Assembly: GCF_031119625.1 (NCBI RefSeq)
Contig: NZ_JAVHZV010000016.1
Span: 1-64,000, forward strand
Direction of reading: 5' to 3'
DNA length: 64,000 nt
DNA from: Pseudomonas sp. G34
Lineage (GTDB): Bacteria > Pseudomonadota > Gammaproteobacteria > Pseudomonadales > Pseudomonadaceae
The notes beneath the pieces were generated by a model. It was not told the DNA's origin, did no database searches, and saw only the letters and a program-made list of their open reading frames with translations. Made by a program: the position numbers and the translations under genes. Below are positions 1 to 9,163 of the stretch, piece by piece. Every line of letters starts with the position of its first letter. Position 1 is the stretch's first letter.

Positions 1-435
1 GCCAAGGACTACGTGCGCATGCAGTGGATGATGCTGCAGCAGGAGCAACCGGACGACTTCGTGATCGCCACCGGCGTGCAGTACTCGGTGCGTGAATTCA
101 TCACCTGGTCGGCGGCCGAGCTGGGCGTGCACCTGCGTTTCGAAGGCACTGGTGTGGACGAGCAAGGCATCGTCGAGCGTATCGACGGCGACAAGGCACC
201 GGCCCTGAAAGTCGGCGACGTGATCGTGCGCATCGACCCGCGCTACTTCCGCCCTGCCGAAGTGGAAACCCTGCTGGGCGACCCGACCAAGGCCAAGACC
301 AAACTGGGCTGGACCCCGGAAATCACCGTGCAGGAAATGTGCGCCGAGATGGTTCGCGAAGACCTCAAGGTCGCCCAGCGTCATGCCCTGCTCAAGGAGC
401 ACGGCCACGACATGCCGGTATCCGTGGAGAACTGA
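1..435 (+). CDS. gmd: GDP-mannose 4,6-dehydratase, C-terminal part (5' end outside window)
   Basis: This is the C-terminal 144 residues of GDP-mannose 4,6-dehydratase, which converts GDP-mannose to GDP-4-keto-6-deoxymannose, the first step to GDP-L-fucose. The frame is open from base 1 and begins [14 protein letters not shown], a stretch typical of Gmd, followed by the [12 protein letters not shown] strand and the C-terminal LGWTP...MVREDL segment of this extended SDR family. The catalytic and NAD-binding half lies upstream of the window. The stop codon is 2 bases before the ATG of fcl, so the two are translationally close members of one operon. Confidence 0.93.
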   Translation, partial: AKDYVRMQWMMLQQEQPDDFVIATGVQYSVREFITWSAAELGVHLRFEGTGVDEQGIVERIDGDKAPALKVGDVIVRIDPRYFRPAEVETLLGDPTKAKTKLGWTPEITVQEMCAEMVREDLKVAQRHALLKEHGHDMPVSVEN

Positions 436-437
436 GG

Positions 438-1412
438 ATGAGCGCGACTTCTCTCCAGCGCATCTTCGTCGCCGGCCATCGCGGGATGGTCGGTTCGGCG
501 ATCGTGCGCCGTCTGCAGAGCCTGGGTTACCAGAACATCATCACGGCGCCACGCGAAAGCGTGGACCTGATCGATGCGGCCAGCGTGCAGCGTTTCTTCG
601 CCGAGCAGCGCATCGACCAGGTTTACCTGGCCGCGGCCAAGGTCGGCGGCATCCACGCCAACAACCAGTACCCGGCCGACTTCATCTACCAGAACCTGAT
701 GATCGAGGCCAACGTCATCAACGCCGCCCACCAGGCCGGCGTGCAGAAGCTGCTGTCGCTGGGCAGCTCGTGCATCTATCCGAAACATGCCGAGCAGCCG
801 ATGCGTGAAGAAGCGCTGCTGACCGGCGTGCTGGAGCCGACCAACGAGCCCTACGCGATCGCCAAGATCGCCGGGATCAAGCTGTGCGAAAGCTACAACC
901 GCCAGCATGGCCGCGACTACCGCAGCGTGATGCCAACCAACCTGTACGGCCCGCATGACAACTACCACCCGGAAAACAGCCACGTCATTCCTGCCCTGCT
1001 GCGTCGCTTCCACGAAGCGACCCTGCGTGGCGACGATGAAGTGGTGATCTGGGGTAGCGGCACGCCGATGCGCGAGTTCCTGCACGTCGACGACATGGCC
1101 GCGGCCAGCGTGCACGTGATGAATCTGGATGACGCCACTTACCAGGCGCACACCCAGCCGATGCTCTCGCACATCAACGTCGGTACCGGCCAGGACTGCA
1201 CCATTCGCGAGCTGGCCGAAACCATCGCGCGGGTCACCGAGTTCCAGGGCCGTTTGAGCTTCGACAGCAGCAAGCCCGACGGCACGCCACGCAAGCTGAT
1301 GGACGTCTCGCGCCTGGCCAAGCTCGGCTGGACGGCGAGCATCGACCTGGAAAGCGGTCTGCGCGACGCCTACCGCTGGTTCGTCGAACACATCGACGAT
1401 GTGCGCAGCTGA
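438..1412 (+). CDS. fcl: GDP-L-fucose synthase (GDP-4-keto-6-deoxymannose 3,5-epimerase/4-reductase)
   Basis: A 324-residue cytosolic extended SDR enzyme that epimerises and reduces the Gmd product to GDP-L-fucose. The N-terminus carries the NADP-binding turn GHRGMVGSA; the catalytic region shows LGSSCIYPK and the YAIAK (YxxxK) motif; the substrate-binding part has [26 protein letters not shown]. Length is normal for the family. I use the ATG at 438, 2 bases after the gmd stop, rather than the longer frame that runs back into gmd. Together with gmd it shows that L-fucose or a derivative is probably a component of the polysaccharide. Confidence 0.95.
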   Translation: MSATSLQRIFVAGHRGMVGSAIVRRLQSLGYQNIITAPRESVDLIDAASVQRFFAEQRIDQVYLAAAKVGGIHANNQYPADFIYQNLMIEANVINAAHQAGVQKLLSLGSSCIYPKHAEQPMREEALLTGVLEPTNEPYAIAKIAGIKLCESYNRQHGRDYRSVMPTNLYGPHDNYHPENSHVIPALLRRFHEATLRGDDEVVIWGSGTPMREFLHVDDMAAASVHVMNLDDATYQAHTQPMLSHINVGTGQDCTIRELAETIARVTEFQGRLSFDSSKPDGTPRKLMDVSRLAKLGWTASIDLESGLRDAYRWFVEHIDDVRS

Positions 1413-1413
1413 C

Positions 1414-1875
1414 ATGTTCCTGCCGGCCGATACCTTCAAGACCGTGGTCGCCAGCACCCCGCTGGTGTCCATCGACCTGCTGGTACGCAACCTGCAGGGC
1501 GAGTTGCTGCTGGGCGAGCGGCTCAACCGCCCCGCCCAGGGCAGCTGGTTCGCCCCGGGTGGGCGGATCCTGAAGAACGAAACGCTGGATGCGGCATTTA
1601 CGCGCCTGACCCGGGAAGAACTGGGCCAGGCATTCGGCCGCGACCAGGGCAGGCTGCTCGGCGTGTACGAGCACTTCTATGACGACAGCGTGTTCGGTGA
1701 GGCGCCGGATACCCACTACGTGGTCATTGCCTACGCACTGGAACTGGGCGCGCAGCACAACCTGCAGCCGCCAAGCGTGCAACACGGTCGCTACCGCTGG
1801 TGGCCGATCGAGCAGATGCGCGATGAACCGCGCATCCACAGCAACACCCGCGACTATTTGCAGGCGCTGTACTAG
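1414..1875 (+). CDS. gmm: GDP-mannose mannosyl hydrolase (Nudix family)
   Basis: A 153-residue Nudix protein matching GDP-mannose mannosyl hydrolase, which hydrolyses GDP-mannose (and to some degree GDP-glucose) to GDP and free sugar and accompanies GDP-fucose genes in colanic-acid-like loci. The modified Nudix box is visible (GGRILKNETLDAAFTRL followed by REELG), as are the N-terminal VVASTPLVSIDLLV strand and the C-terminal HSNTRDYL. Translation starts at an ATG 1 base beyond the fcl stop, so coupling is likely. It may limit or recycle GDP-mannose made by ManC. Confidence 0.9.
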   Translation: MFLPADTFKTVVASTPLVSIDLLVRNLQGELLLGERLNRPAQGSWFAPGGRILKNETLDAAFTRLTREELGQAFGRDQGRLLGVYEHFYDDSVFGEAPDTHYVVIAYALELGAQHNLQPPSVQHGRYRWWPIEQMRDEPRIHSNTRDYLQALY

Positions 1876-1944
1876 ATACCTCGCAAGCCACGCCTACGCG
1901 GTGGCACTGGCGAGCCAAGACAATTTCGATATGGGAAGGCGAGC

Positions 1945-3228
1945 TTGTTCAAGCAACTCCTGGCATACCGCAATCTGCTGCTGATCTTGTTTGTGCTGAA
2001 CTCGGCCTGTTTCTTTCTGACCGATGACAAGAAGGCTGGCATCCCCTACCTGCGCGAGCTGTGGCTGCTCGGCATCCTGGGCTGCTCGGGGGCTTTGTTC
2101 CTGGTATGGAAGCGCATCTACCAGTCCAAGACCAGCTTGTGGATCATCTTCATGGGCCTGGTGCTGCCGGTGGTCTCGGCGATCATGGCCGAGCTCAACT
2201 TCGACCAGCCATTCATCTACGGCCTGCTCGAGGAACGTCGCAGCTTCGCCTATCTGGTGTTCTTCCCGGCGCTGTACCTGATGATCAAGACGGCACCGAC
2301 CCAGAAGCACCTGGAGACCTTCTTCCTGTATTCGGGCCTGGCCTGCGCCTTCGTCGGCTACTGCTACTTTTTCAAGATCATCCCGGAAAACACCGGCGTG
2401 TCCTTCACCGTGGATGCCAAGGACGCCGGCAGCGCGCTGCTGCGCCCTGATCGCTACCGCATCGGCTCGAGCTACGTGACCATCTGCGCCTTCATGCTGA
2501 TGTACAGCATGAAGGACCGCATCTCGCTGCCCAAGGTGTTCACCCTGCTGTTCTTCGCCTCCTACCTGTGGCTGGTGCTGCAGACCCGCCAGACCATGAT
2601 CATCTGGTGCCTGGCAGGCCTGTGGATCTTCCGCGACCGTATCGACTCGCTGCTCAAACTGGGGTTGCTGGCCGCGACCATCCTGGTGGCCTCGTTCTTC
2701 ATGTTCCCGGAGTTCTACTACGCCCAGTTCGACAAGTTCCAGGCGCTGCTCGACGAGGCCACCACCGGCCCCGGCGTGCGCGACAACACCACGGCGATCA
2801 TCCTCGGCGCGGTGGCGGACAACATGTACATCGGCATGGGCTCGCTGTCGCTGCAGTGGAAAGGCGGCTTCAGCACGCTCTACAACCCGCACTTCTACCT
2901 CTCGGACGTGGGCATCTTCGGCGTGTACTACCGCTACGGCTTCCTCACCCCGCTGATCGCGCTGATCTTCTACGTCGGCTACCTGCGCATCATGAAACGC
3001 TGCCCGAACAAGGGCCCGCTGCTCAGTGCCTTCCAGCTGGTGTTCTGGTTCCAGATGCTCAACATGTTCCTGTCCAACTCCCTGATGTACGGCGGCGATG
3101 TTCTCGGCATCGGCGCCGCCTGCTTCCTGTACTACGCCCGCGCCCATGCCGCGCAAGCATCCCCGACTCGTGAGATCAGAGGCACACGCCATGACCCAAT
3201 TCAGTATCGTAACCATCAACTGGAATAA
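1945..3228 (+). CDS. O-antigen polymerase/ligase-like membrane protein (Wzy/WaaL type)
   Basis: A 427-residue polytopic membrane protein with about ten hydrophobic segments and a large external loop around residues 270-300, the architecture of Wzy polymerases and WaaL ligases. The first helix (LLLILFVLNSACFF) and the segment RQTMIIWCLAGLWIF are typical. The most likely role is to polymerise the fucose-containing repeat unit at the periplasmic face. Start: TTG at 1945, preceded by GGGAAGGCGAG; no in-frame ATG fits. Its 3' end overlaps the following glycosyltransferase by 38 bases. Sequence in this family is poorly conserved, so polymerase versus ligase cannot be decided here. Confidence 0.75.
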   Translation: MFKQLLAYRNLLLILFVLNSACFFLTDDKKAGIPYLRELWLLGILGCSGALFLVWKRIYQSKTSLWIIFMGLVLPVVSAIMAELNFDQPFIYGLLEERRSFAYLVFFPALYLMIKTAPTQKHLETFFLYSGLACAFVGYCYFFKIIPENTGVSFTVDAKDAGSALLRPDRYRIGSSYVTICAFMLMYSMKDRISLPKVFTLLFFASYLWLVLQTRQTMIIWCLAGLWIFRDRIDSLLKLGLLAATILVASFFMFPEFYYAQFDKFQALLDEATTGPGVRDNTTAIILGAVADNMYIGMGSLSLQWKGGFSTLYNPHFYLSDVGIFGVYYRYGFLTPLIALIFYVGYLRIMKRCPNKGPLLSAFQLVFWFQMLNMFLSNSLMYGGDVLGIGAACFLYYARAHAAQASPTREIRGTRHDPIQYRNHQLE

Positions 3229-3955
3229 CCTGGAGGGTCTCAAGCAGACCTACCAGAGTGTGGCTGCCCAGACCTACCGCAACTTTCGCTGGATCGTCGT
3301 CGACGGTGCCTCCACCGACGGCGGCGCCGAGTGGCTGGCGACCATCGACGAGCCCTACGCGGAGATCACCTCCGAGCGCGACAAGGGCCTCTACGACGCC
3401 ATGAACAAGGGCCTGATCAAGGGCTCGGCGACCGAGGGCTACACCCTGTTCCTCAACAGCGGCGACTTCTTCTACGACGAGAACGTGCTGCAGAAGGTTG
3501 CCGATGCCATCGAACAGGCACAGAGCAAGCCACGTTACGTCTACGGTGATTACTACCTGCAGAACGCCGAGGGACGCCTCACCCCGCAGAAGGCCAAGAA
3601 GATCGAGCACCTGGTGCTGGGCATGCCGTCCAGCCACCAGGCCATGTACTTCGAGAACGAGCGGCTGCGCAACGTGCGCTTTCGCGAGGATTTCAAGCTC
3701 TCGGCGGACTACTGCATGATCGTCGAATTCCTGCAGGGCCAGGACCACCAGCGCGATGTGCTGAGGATCGAGTCGCCGCTGTGCATTTTCGATACCACCG
3801 GGGTTTCCACCAGCCGCCGCTTCGATGCGCTGAAGGAAGACATGCGCATTCGTCGGGAGGTCATGAAACTATCGCCGTTGCACAGTATCTCTTTGTATGT
3901 CCTGCACTACGTGCACACCCACAGCAAATTGCTGAAGGCGGCTTTGGGTAAATGA
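3191..3955 (+). CDS. Glycosyltransferase family 2 (WcaA/WcaE-like)
   Basis: A 254-residue GT-A fold glycosyltransferase. The N-terminal FSIVTINWNNLEGLKQTYQS and VVDGASTDGG hold the nucleotide-sugar binding Asp residues; SERDKGLYDAMNKGL and LFLNSGD are the canonical GT2 motifs, the latter in place of DxD. The ATG at 3191 lies inside the 3' end of the polymerase gene, and the stop overlaps the next start as ATGA. It probably adds one sugar of the repeat unit on the cytosolic side of the membrane. Donor and acceptor cannot be inferred. Confidence 0.9.
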   Translation: MTQFSIVTINWNNLEGLKQTYQSVAAQTYRNFRWIVVDGASTDGGAEWLATIDEPYAEITSERDKGLYDAMNKGLIKGSATEGYTLFLNSGDFFYDENVLQKVADAIEQAQSKPRYVYGDYYLQNAEGRLTPQKAKKIEHLVLGMPSSHQAMYFENERLRNVRFREDFKLSADYCMIVEFLQGQDHQRDVLRIESPLCIFDTTGVSTSRRFDALKEDMRIRREVMKLSPLHSISLYVLHYVHTHSKLLKAALGK

Positions 3956-4770
3956 ATCGCGAGCAACAACAGCCGTTGCCCGTCAGTGATATGCGCAAGA
4001 GGCGCGAAGAGGTGTTGATGAAGGCTTTTGACATCGAGTTCTACGCTGGCACCAAGGATCGCCTGATCGAGGACTTGGTTGAGCACAGCACCGACAAGTA
4101 CAGCTATATCGTGACGCCCAACGTGAATCACGTGGTGCAGCTGGAAACCGACCGCGACCTCAAGCGCGCCTATGCGGTGGCCCGTCACCGCATCTGCGAC
4201 AGCCGCGTGCTGCTGCCGCTGCTGCGCATGCTCAAGGTGCCGGTCGAGGACGCGATCCCCGGCAGCACGCTGACCGCCGAGCTGATGAACATCGCTGACG
4301 AGCGTGCCTGGAGCGTAACCATCATCGGCTGCGAAGACGATGACATCGCCCGTCTGCGCGAGCGCTTCCCGCACGTCACCTTCCATCACCACAACCCGCC
4401 GATGGGCTTTATCGACAGTGACGAAGCGGTGCAGGCCTGCCTGTCGTTCGTCGTCGACCACCCGTCCAATCTGGTGGTGCTGTCGGTGGGCTGCCCGCGC
4501 CAGGAAATTCTCGCGCACAAGATCTTCGAAACCGATCAGGCCGTCGGCATTGGCCTGTGCGTGGGCGCTTCGATCAACTTTCTGTCCGGCAAGCTGCAGC
4601 GCGCGCCGATGTGGATGCAGCGTTACTCGCTGGAGTGGCTGCACCGCGCCTATACCGAACCACGCCGTCTGGTGGGCCGCTACGCCCGCGACGCGTTCCT
4701 GATCCTGCCGATCCTGCTCAGGGAATTCAAACTTCGGCAATCACTCTTCATGGGAGGAGCTCCACGATGA
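3952..4770 (+). CDS. WecG/TagA/CpsF family glycosyltransferase (copy 1)
   Basis: A 272-residue member of the GT26 (WecG/TagA/CpsF) family, which transfers a sugar to a lipid-linked acceptor. Visible family features are the [12 protein letters not shown] segment, the Asp-containing CDSRVL position (usually ADG in the family), LSVGCPRQE and [19 protein letters not shown] followed by an [17 protein letters not shown] tail that associates with the membrane. It overlaps the preceding gene by 4 bases (ATGA) and the following manC by 4 bases, so it sits in the middle of a tightly coupled operon. The replacement of the usual DG by DS is notable. A second family member lies at 6437. Confidence 0.88.
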   Translation: MNREQQQPLPVSDMRKRREEVLMKAFDIEFYAGTKDRLIEDLVEHSTDKYSYIVTPNVNHVVQLETDRDLKRAYAVARHRICDSRVLLPLLRMLKVPVEDAIPGSTLTAELMNIADERAWSVTIIGCEDDDIARLRERFPHVTFHHHNPPMGFIDSDEAVQACLSFVVDHPSNLVVLSVGCPRQEILAHKIFETDQAVGIGLCVGASINFLSGKLQRAPMWMQRYSLEWLHRAYTEPRRLVGRYARDAFLILPILLREFKLRQSLFMGGAPR

Positions 4771-6197
4771 TTCCTGTCATACTTTCCGGTGGTAACGGCT
4801 CGCGCCTGTGGCCGCTTTCGCGCCAACTCAACCCCAAGCAGTTCCTGCCCATCGCTGATGACTCGCTGTCCATGCTGCAGGCGACCATTCGCCGCCTGGA
4901 CGGCCTCAAGGTCAGCCAGCCGTACCTGATCTGCAACGAGGAGCATCGCTTCCTGGCTGCCGAGCAGCTGCGCACCCTGGGTATCGAGAACGCCAGCATT
5001 CTGCTCGAGCCGGTGGGCCGCAACACGGCACCGGCCGTTGCCCTGGCCGCGCTCAAGGCGCTGGAGCAGGAACAGGATCCGGTGCTGCTGATTCTCGCCG
5101 CCGACCACCTGATCAAGGATGTCGACGCCTTCCACCGCGCCGTGGAAACCGCCCTGCCCTTCGCCCAGGCCGGCAAGCTGGTGACCTTCGGTATCGTGCC
5201 GAGCCACGCCGAAACCGGTTACGGCTACCTGCAGAAAGGTGAAGCGGTCGGCGACGGCGGCTTCCGCGTGCAGCAGTTCGTCGAGAAGCCTGACAGCGAA
5301 ACCGCCGAGCGCTACCTGGCCTCCGGTGAGCACTTCTGGAACAGCGGCATGTTCATGTTCCGCGCCAGCCGTTACCTGGAAGAGCTGCAGCGCTGGCAGC
5401 CGGAGATTCTCGACGCCTGCCGCCGCGCCACCGCGCAGAGCGAACAGGACATGCACTTCGTGCGTATCGGCAAGGAGGCGTTCGCCGCCTGCCCGGAAGA
5501 CTCCATCGACTATGCGGTGATGGAAAAAACCGCAGACGCGGTGATGGTCGCCCTCGACGCCGGCTGGAGCGATATCGGCTCCTGGTCCGCGCTGTGGGAC
5601 GTCAGCGACAAGGACGCCGAAGGCAACGTGCACAAGGGCGACGTGCTCAGCCACGACAGCCGCAACAACTACGTGCACGCCGACTATCGCCTGGTGACCA
5701 CCGTGGGCGTCGAAGACCTGATCATCGTCGAGACCAAGGACACCATCATGGTCGCGCACAAGGACAAGGCCCAGGAGGTCAAGCGCATCGTCGAGAAGCT
5801 CAAGCAGGAAGGCCGTGGCGAGCACCTCAACAACCGCGAGGTCTATCGCCCCTGGGGTATGTACGACTCCATCGACAATGGCGCCCGTTATCAGGTCAAG
5901 CGCATCACCGTGAAGCCGGGTGCCAAGCTGTCGGTGCAGATGCACCACCACCGTGCCGAGCACTGGATCGTGGTCAGCGGTACGGCCCAGGTGACCAATG
6001 GTGACGAGACCTACATGGTCACCGAAAACCAGTCGACCTATATCCCGATCGGCCAGATTCATGCTTTGGAAAACCCGGGCATGATTCCGCTGGAATTGAT
6101 CGAGGTGCAGTCCGGTACGTATCTGGGCGAAGACGACATCATCCGCTTCTCCGACAATTATGGTCGCGTCAAGGAACTCAAGGTTTCCGCTGCCTGA
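4767..6197 (+). CDS. manC: Mannose-1-phosphate guanylyltransferase / mannose-6-phosphate isomerase
   Basis: A 476-residue bifunctional enzyme that makes GDP-mannose from mannose-1-P and GTP and also isomerises fructose-6-P and mannose-6-P. The N-terminal nucleotidyltransferase has [12 protein letters not shown] and NPKQFL; mid-protein EKPD and WNSGMFMF follow; the C-terminal cupin isomerase domain has [18 protein letters not shown]. Start: ATG 4767 after GGGAGGAG, overlapping the upstream stop. It supplies the substrate for Gmd and Gmm in this operon. The domain order equals AlgA/WbpW/CpsB proteins; algA itself would normally sit in the alginate operon, so I name it manC. Confidence 0.95.
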   Translation: MIPVILSGGNGSRLWPLSRQLNPKQFLPIADDSLSMLQATIRRLDGLKVSQPYLICNEEHRFLAAEQLRTLGIENASILLEPVGRNTAPAVALAALKALEQEQDPVLLILAADHLIKDVDAFHRAVETALPFAQAGKLVTFGIVPSHAETGYGYLQKGEAVGDGGFRVQQFVEKPDSETAERYLASGEHFWNSGMFMFRASRYLEELQRWQPEILDACRRATAQSEQDMHFVRIGKEAFAACPEDSIDYAVMEKTADAVMVALDAGWSDIGSWSALWDVSDKDAEGNVHKGDVLSHDSRNNYVHADYRLVTTVGVEDLIIVETKDTIMVAHKDKAQEVKRIVEKLKQEGRGEHLNNREVYRPWGMYDSIDNGARYQVKRITVKPGAKLSVQMHHHRAEHWIVVSGTAQVTNGDETYMVTENQSTYIPIGQIHALENPGMIPLELIEVQSGTYLGEDDIIRFSDNYGRVKELKVSAA

Positions 6198-6436
6198 TGC
6201 CAGGCCAGCGCCGTTGCAAGCCAAGACCGGTGCTGGCCACGCTCACCGGGGCCTTGCCGGGCCCCGCCGCCGGGTGGTTCGCCACCTTTCCTATGGTATC
6301 GCCAGTTCACGACCGATGAGGCAAGGAGCGCCTTTCATTTCGCCGCTAAATGGATTTATACAAGAACAAGCCAAGCGCGAAGCCCATGTGAACAGACTCC
6401 GGATAATTTCCTACTTTCCGACAACGAGGCTCGCCC

Positions 6437-7231
6437 GTGAAAACTTCTCAACTCCTGTACGACCCAGTTATCCACAAACTGAAGTTGCTGGAAGAAGATG
6501 ATGTGAAGCCGTTGCTCGAAGAGCTGACCGCCCCCGAGAAGCCCACTATCGTTGGCTTTCTCAACCAGCATGGGTACAACCTGATTCAGCAGGACAAGCG
6601 CGCCCGCCGCCACTTCCTGCAGGTCAACTACCTGCTGCGCGACGGCATCGGCATCAAGCTGGCCTGCTCGCTCAACGGCCTGGAGCCCGGCGCCAACCTC
6701 AACGGCACCGACTTCATTCCGGCCCTGATCGATCACGCCTTGCAGAGCGAGCAAAGCGAGCGCTATCAGCTGTTCGCCATGGGCACCTGCGAGCCATGGA
6801 CCGAAGAAGGCGCCAACGCGCTGTTCGGCGACCGCGACTTCCACGCCATCGACGGTTTCCAGCCCACCGAGCGCTATCTCGAGTTCGTCGAGGAGCACCT
6901 CGAGCCTGGCAAGGTTCCGCTGATCGTGATGGGCATGGGTATGCCGCGTCAGGAAGAAGTGGCGGTCAAGCTGCAACGCCAGCTCAAGCGCCCTGCCCTG
7001 ATGGTCTGCGGTGGCGCGATTCTGGATTTCGCCGCTCAGCGTTTCAACCGTGCCCCGGCAGCGTTCCGCAAGATCGGCATGGAGTGGGCCTACCGCCTGC
7101 TGATGGAACCGCGCCGGCTGTTCGCCCGCTATGTCATCGGCATTCCGCAGTTCTTCTACTACATCGTGCGCAATGGCCGTGACAGCAATGTCCCAGTCAG
7201 CGAACAAAGCGCCTACGACCGCAAATCCTGA
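6437..7231 (+). CDS. WecG/TagA/CpsF family glycosyltransferase (copy 2)
   Basis: A 264-residue GT26 family glycosyltransferase starting at GTG 6437. Family landmarks are the RDGIGIKLA region (intact Asp-Gly, unlike the copy at 3952), MGMGMPRQEEVAVKL, VCGGAILDFAAQRFNRAP and the C-terminal EWAYRLLMEPRRLFARY tail. It follows manC after 239 bases, so it may have its own promoter or be the last gene of the operon; a terminator follows directly. The first 60 residues are less like the other copy. Two GT26 proteins in one locus suggest two different linkages or an initiating and a finishing role; the sequence does not say which. Confidence 0.87.
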   Translation: MKTSQLLYDPVIHKLKLLEEDDVKPLLEELTAPEKPTIVGFLNQHGYNLIQQDKRARRHFLQVNYLLRDGIGIKLACSLNGLEPGANLNGTDFIPALIDHALQSEQSERYQLFAMGTCEPWTEEGANALFGDRDFHAIDGFQPTERYLEFVEEHLEPGKVPLIVMGMGMPRQEEVAVKLQRQLKRPALMVCGGAILDFAAQRFNRAPAAFRKIGMEWAYRLLMEPRRLFARYVIGIPQFFYYIVRNGRDSNVPVSEQSAYDRKS

Positions 7232-7248
7232 GTCGACTGCAGGTACTG

Positions 7249-7282
7249 AAACGCCCGCACGAGTGATCGCCCGGGCGTTTTT
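7249..7282 (+). terminator. Rho-independent terminator of the rightward polysaccharide operon
   Basis: An AAACGCCCG arm at 7249-7257 pairs with CGGGCGTTT at 7272-7280, followed by more T residues. It lies 18 bases after the last gene of the operon and before repeat element A. Confidence 0.85.
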
Positions 7283-7310
7283 GTGCTTCGCGGAATCTCA
7301 GGAAAATCAG

Positions 7311-7880
7311 CCTTGGCACCGGACTGGCAAGTTTGTGTGAGTTTACGGATGTTTTCGGCGATCAAGCGGTCTATCGGCTTATCGACGTCCTACTGACGTC
7401 TCCCGTTTCGCCCTGTCGGGCGAGTCACTTTTGCGGGCAAAAGTAACCAAAAACCTCCGCCCGTTGCACCGGAGGCAATTCACGGAGCTTTGTGTGCTTG
7501 AGCATGGGGTCAGCCCTGGGGCTGACCTGGATGCAACTACAGGCTACATCCCGCAAGCCCCGTTCGTGCAAGCGCGCGAATGTCCCCTTCAGGAGGGTGA
7601 GTGGAATCGTTGCGTAGAGGGGCGAGCGGCATGGATGCCGCGAGAGGCTTAAAGGGCCAGGGATGGCCCTTGTAAGCCGACCCTCGGAGCGACGATGGAG
7701 CGAACGAACCCCGGCGCAGCCGGGGCCGGATGATGGGGTGCGCTTTCTTTTGCTTACTTTTCTTTGCGCACTTCAAAGAAAAGTAAGTCGCCCGAGGGGG
7801 CGAAACAGGGAGTTTCTGCACACAACGCAGCGGCGTCCAAACACCTAATGAGAAGACACACTGATTTGCCAGTCCGGTAT
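7311..7880. repeat. Repeat element A: MITE-like composite of hairpin modules with terminal inverted repeats
   Basis: About 565 bp without convincing coding potential, bounded by ACCGGACTGGCAA (7318-7330) and its complement TTGCCAGTCCGGT (7866-7878). Inside are strong hairpins: an ACTTTTGCGGGCAAAAGT stem near 7430, GTCAGCCC/GGGCTGAC near 7510-7530, GCGGCAT/ATGCCGC near 7626-7642, AAGGGCC/GGCCCTT at 7652-7671, CCCCGGC/GCCGGGG at 7709-7725, and a 14-bp stem 7753-7766/7774-7787. It is an inverted, shorter copy of element B (23526-24266), lacking about 180 bp of one module. It separates the two convergent polysaccharide operons. No target-site duplication is obvious and no transposase is present, so 'MITE-like' is inference. 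Small open frames inside are not considered genes. Confidence 0.85.
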
Positions 7881-7968
7881 CAACCAGGCGTCACCCTACC
7901 AAACAAAGAACCCTGGTCTGGCACGCTGGAAAAGGCGATGCCGCCGATGCGGCATCGCCCTTGTCCGT

Positions 7969-9162
7969 TTAACGCCCTGCCGCTACCGCAACCGGCTTCT
8001 CGCTGCGCACGCTGCGGCCCTGCTCGATCAGTGCGAATACTTCGTTCCACATCGCCTGGGTACGGCCCTTGAGCTCGGCAGAATGGGCGTTCAGGCGAGC
8101 AGAAAGGGCCTGCATCTGCACCGGGTCAGTGAGGTTGTCGAGCGCGCGGTTCAGCTCTTCGTCGCTCAGGTTGATGTCCAGCACGCCTTCGGAGAAACCG
8201 TAGTCGGCGAACAGCATCTGGTACTTGTGGCTCCAGCCAGTGGCCAGCGACGGCACGCCCTGGGACAGCGCACTGACCAGGCCGTGGAAACGGCTGCCCA
8301 GGGTGCCGCGGCAGGCGCCGAGAATGCCCTTGATGGCCAGCGGGTCGGTTTCACGCAGGATCGGCAGGCCGCCTACCGCCTTGGAAACCTGCTCGGCCAG
8401 GCGCGCATCGCCCTCACCCTCGTGGATCAGCAGGAACGGCTTGGCGCCACGCTCTACCAGTGCCTTGGCGGCACGCTCCAGGAACGGTGCATAGCCCTTG
8501 GCGATGCTGTCGTTGGTCTTGTCGAGCATGCGGCAGTTGGGCACCAGGCAGATCTGGTGAACCTCGGGGTCGAAATAGTCCGGCACCGGCCCGGAAATCA
8601 GGTTGGTGAAATCCGGGGCGATCTTGATGTTGTCGCGCTCGCCGACGATCTCGGTCAGGTAGTCGTAGGAAATCTGTTCGCGGGCGAAGATCAGGTCGCA
8701 GTTGTCGACGAAGGCCTTCACCGCTTCACGGCTGCGCGGGTCGCGGAACGGCCCGAACGCCTGGGGCAGCAGGATCACCTTGGAGCCCTGCTGCTTCCAG
8801 CGCTTGCTGGAGCGCGCCAGCTCTTCGGAGAGGTCCGGGCCCCACTGGTCGCTGTAGGCGAAACCGGCGGCGTCCAGCACCACGTTGATTTCCTTGTCCA
8901 GCACGATGCCGTACTGCTCGCGAATACCGGCCGGCACCAGCGCCGCCAGGTCGCCGAACGGAATACCTTTGCGCCACAGCCAGGCCTTCTGGTACAGCCC
9001 CAGGGACGCACGATTGACATAAGGATAGGGGCTCTTGGCCCGGCCGGGCTCCATCACCACCTTGGCAGCCGGCAGGTTGTGCCGCACTTGCTGCAGGGCG
9101 GCATGCAGCATCAGTGCTGCCCCCTTGTTGACGAAACCGGCCTTGCGAATCTCGACGTACAT
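7969..9162 (-). CDS. Polysaccharide pyruvyl transferase family protein
   Basis: A 397-residue WcaK/CsaB/PssM-type protein that would transfer pyruvate from phosphoenolpyruvate to a sugar of the repeat unit as a ketal. Landmarks are the N-terminal RKAGFVNKGAALMLHA, the ILLPQAFGPF strand, FAREQISYDYL, and the C-terminal GSRFHGLVSALSQGVPSLATGWSHKY, the family's most conserved segment. I take ATG 9162, which has AGGAGAAGG upstream and follows the wzx stop at 9164 with one base between; an in-frame ATG 21 bases upstream is possible. It is the last gene of the leftward operon, convergent with the rightward one. Pyruvylation would add negative charge to the polymer. Confidence 0.88.
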   Translation of the reverse strand: MYVEIRKAGFVNKGAALMLHAALQQVRHNLPAAKVVMEPGRAKSPYPYVNRASLGLYQKAWLWRKGIPFGDLAALVPAGIREQYGIVLDKEINVVLDAAGFAYSDQWGPDLSEELARSSKRWKQQGSKVILLPQAFGPFRDPRSREAVKAFVDNCDLIFAREQISYDYLTEIVGERDNIKIAPDFTNLISGPVPDYFDPEVHQICLVPNCRMLDKTNDSIAKGYAPFLERAAKALVERGAKPFLLIHEGEGDARLAEQVSKAVGGLPILRETDPLAIKGILGACRGTLGSRFHGLVSALSQGVPSLATGWSHKYQMLFADYGFSEGVLDINLSDEELNRALDNLTDPVQMQALSARLNAHSAELKGRTQAMWNEVFALIEQGRSVRSEKPVAVAAGR

Positions 9163-9163
9163 A

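Noticed and set aside
1894..3243. Long minus-strand open frame opposite the Wzy-like gene
   Set aside because: Low-complexity His/Gln/Glu/Val translation, typical of the antisense of a GC-rich gene; the plus-strand product is a coherent membrane protein.
6248..6265. GGGGCC/GGCCCC hairpin after manC considered as a terminator
   Set aside because: Short stem without a T-run; the next gene follows on the same strand and may be cotranscribed.
7537..7848. Small open frames inside element A, with near-identical ones in element B
   Set aside because: They exist on both strands of the hairpin modules, follow the palindromes and have no ribosome sites; their similarity reflects the repeat.
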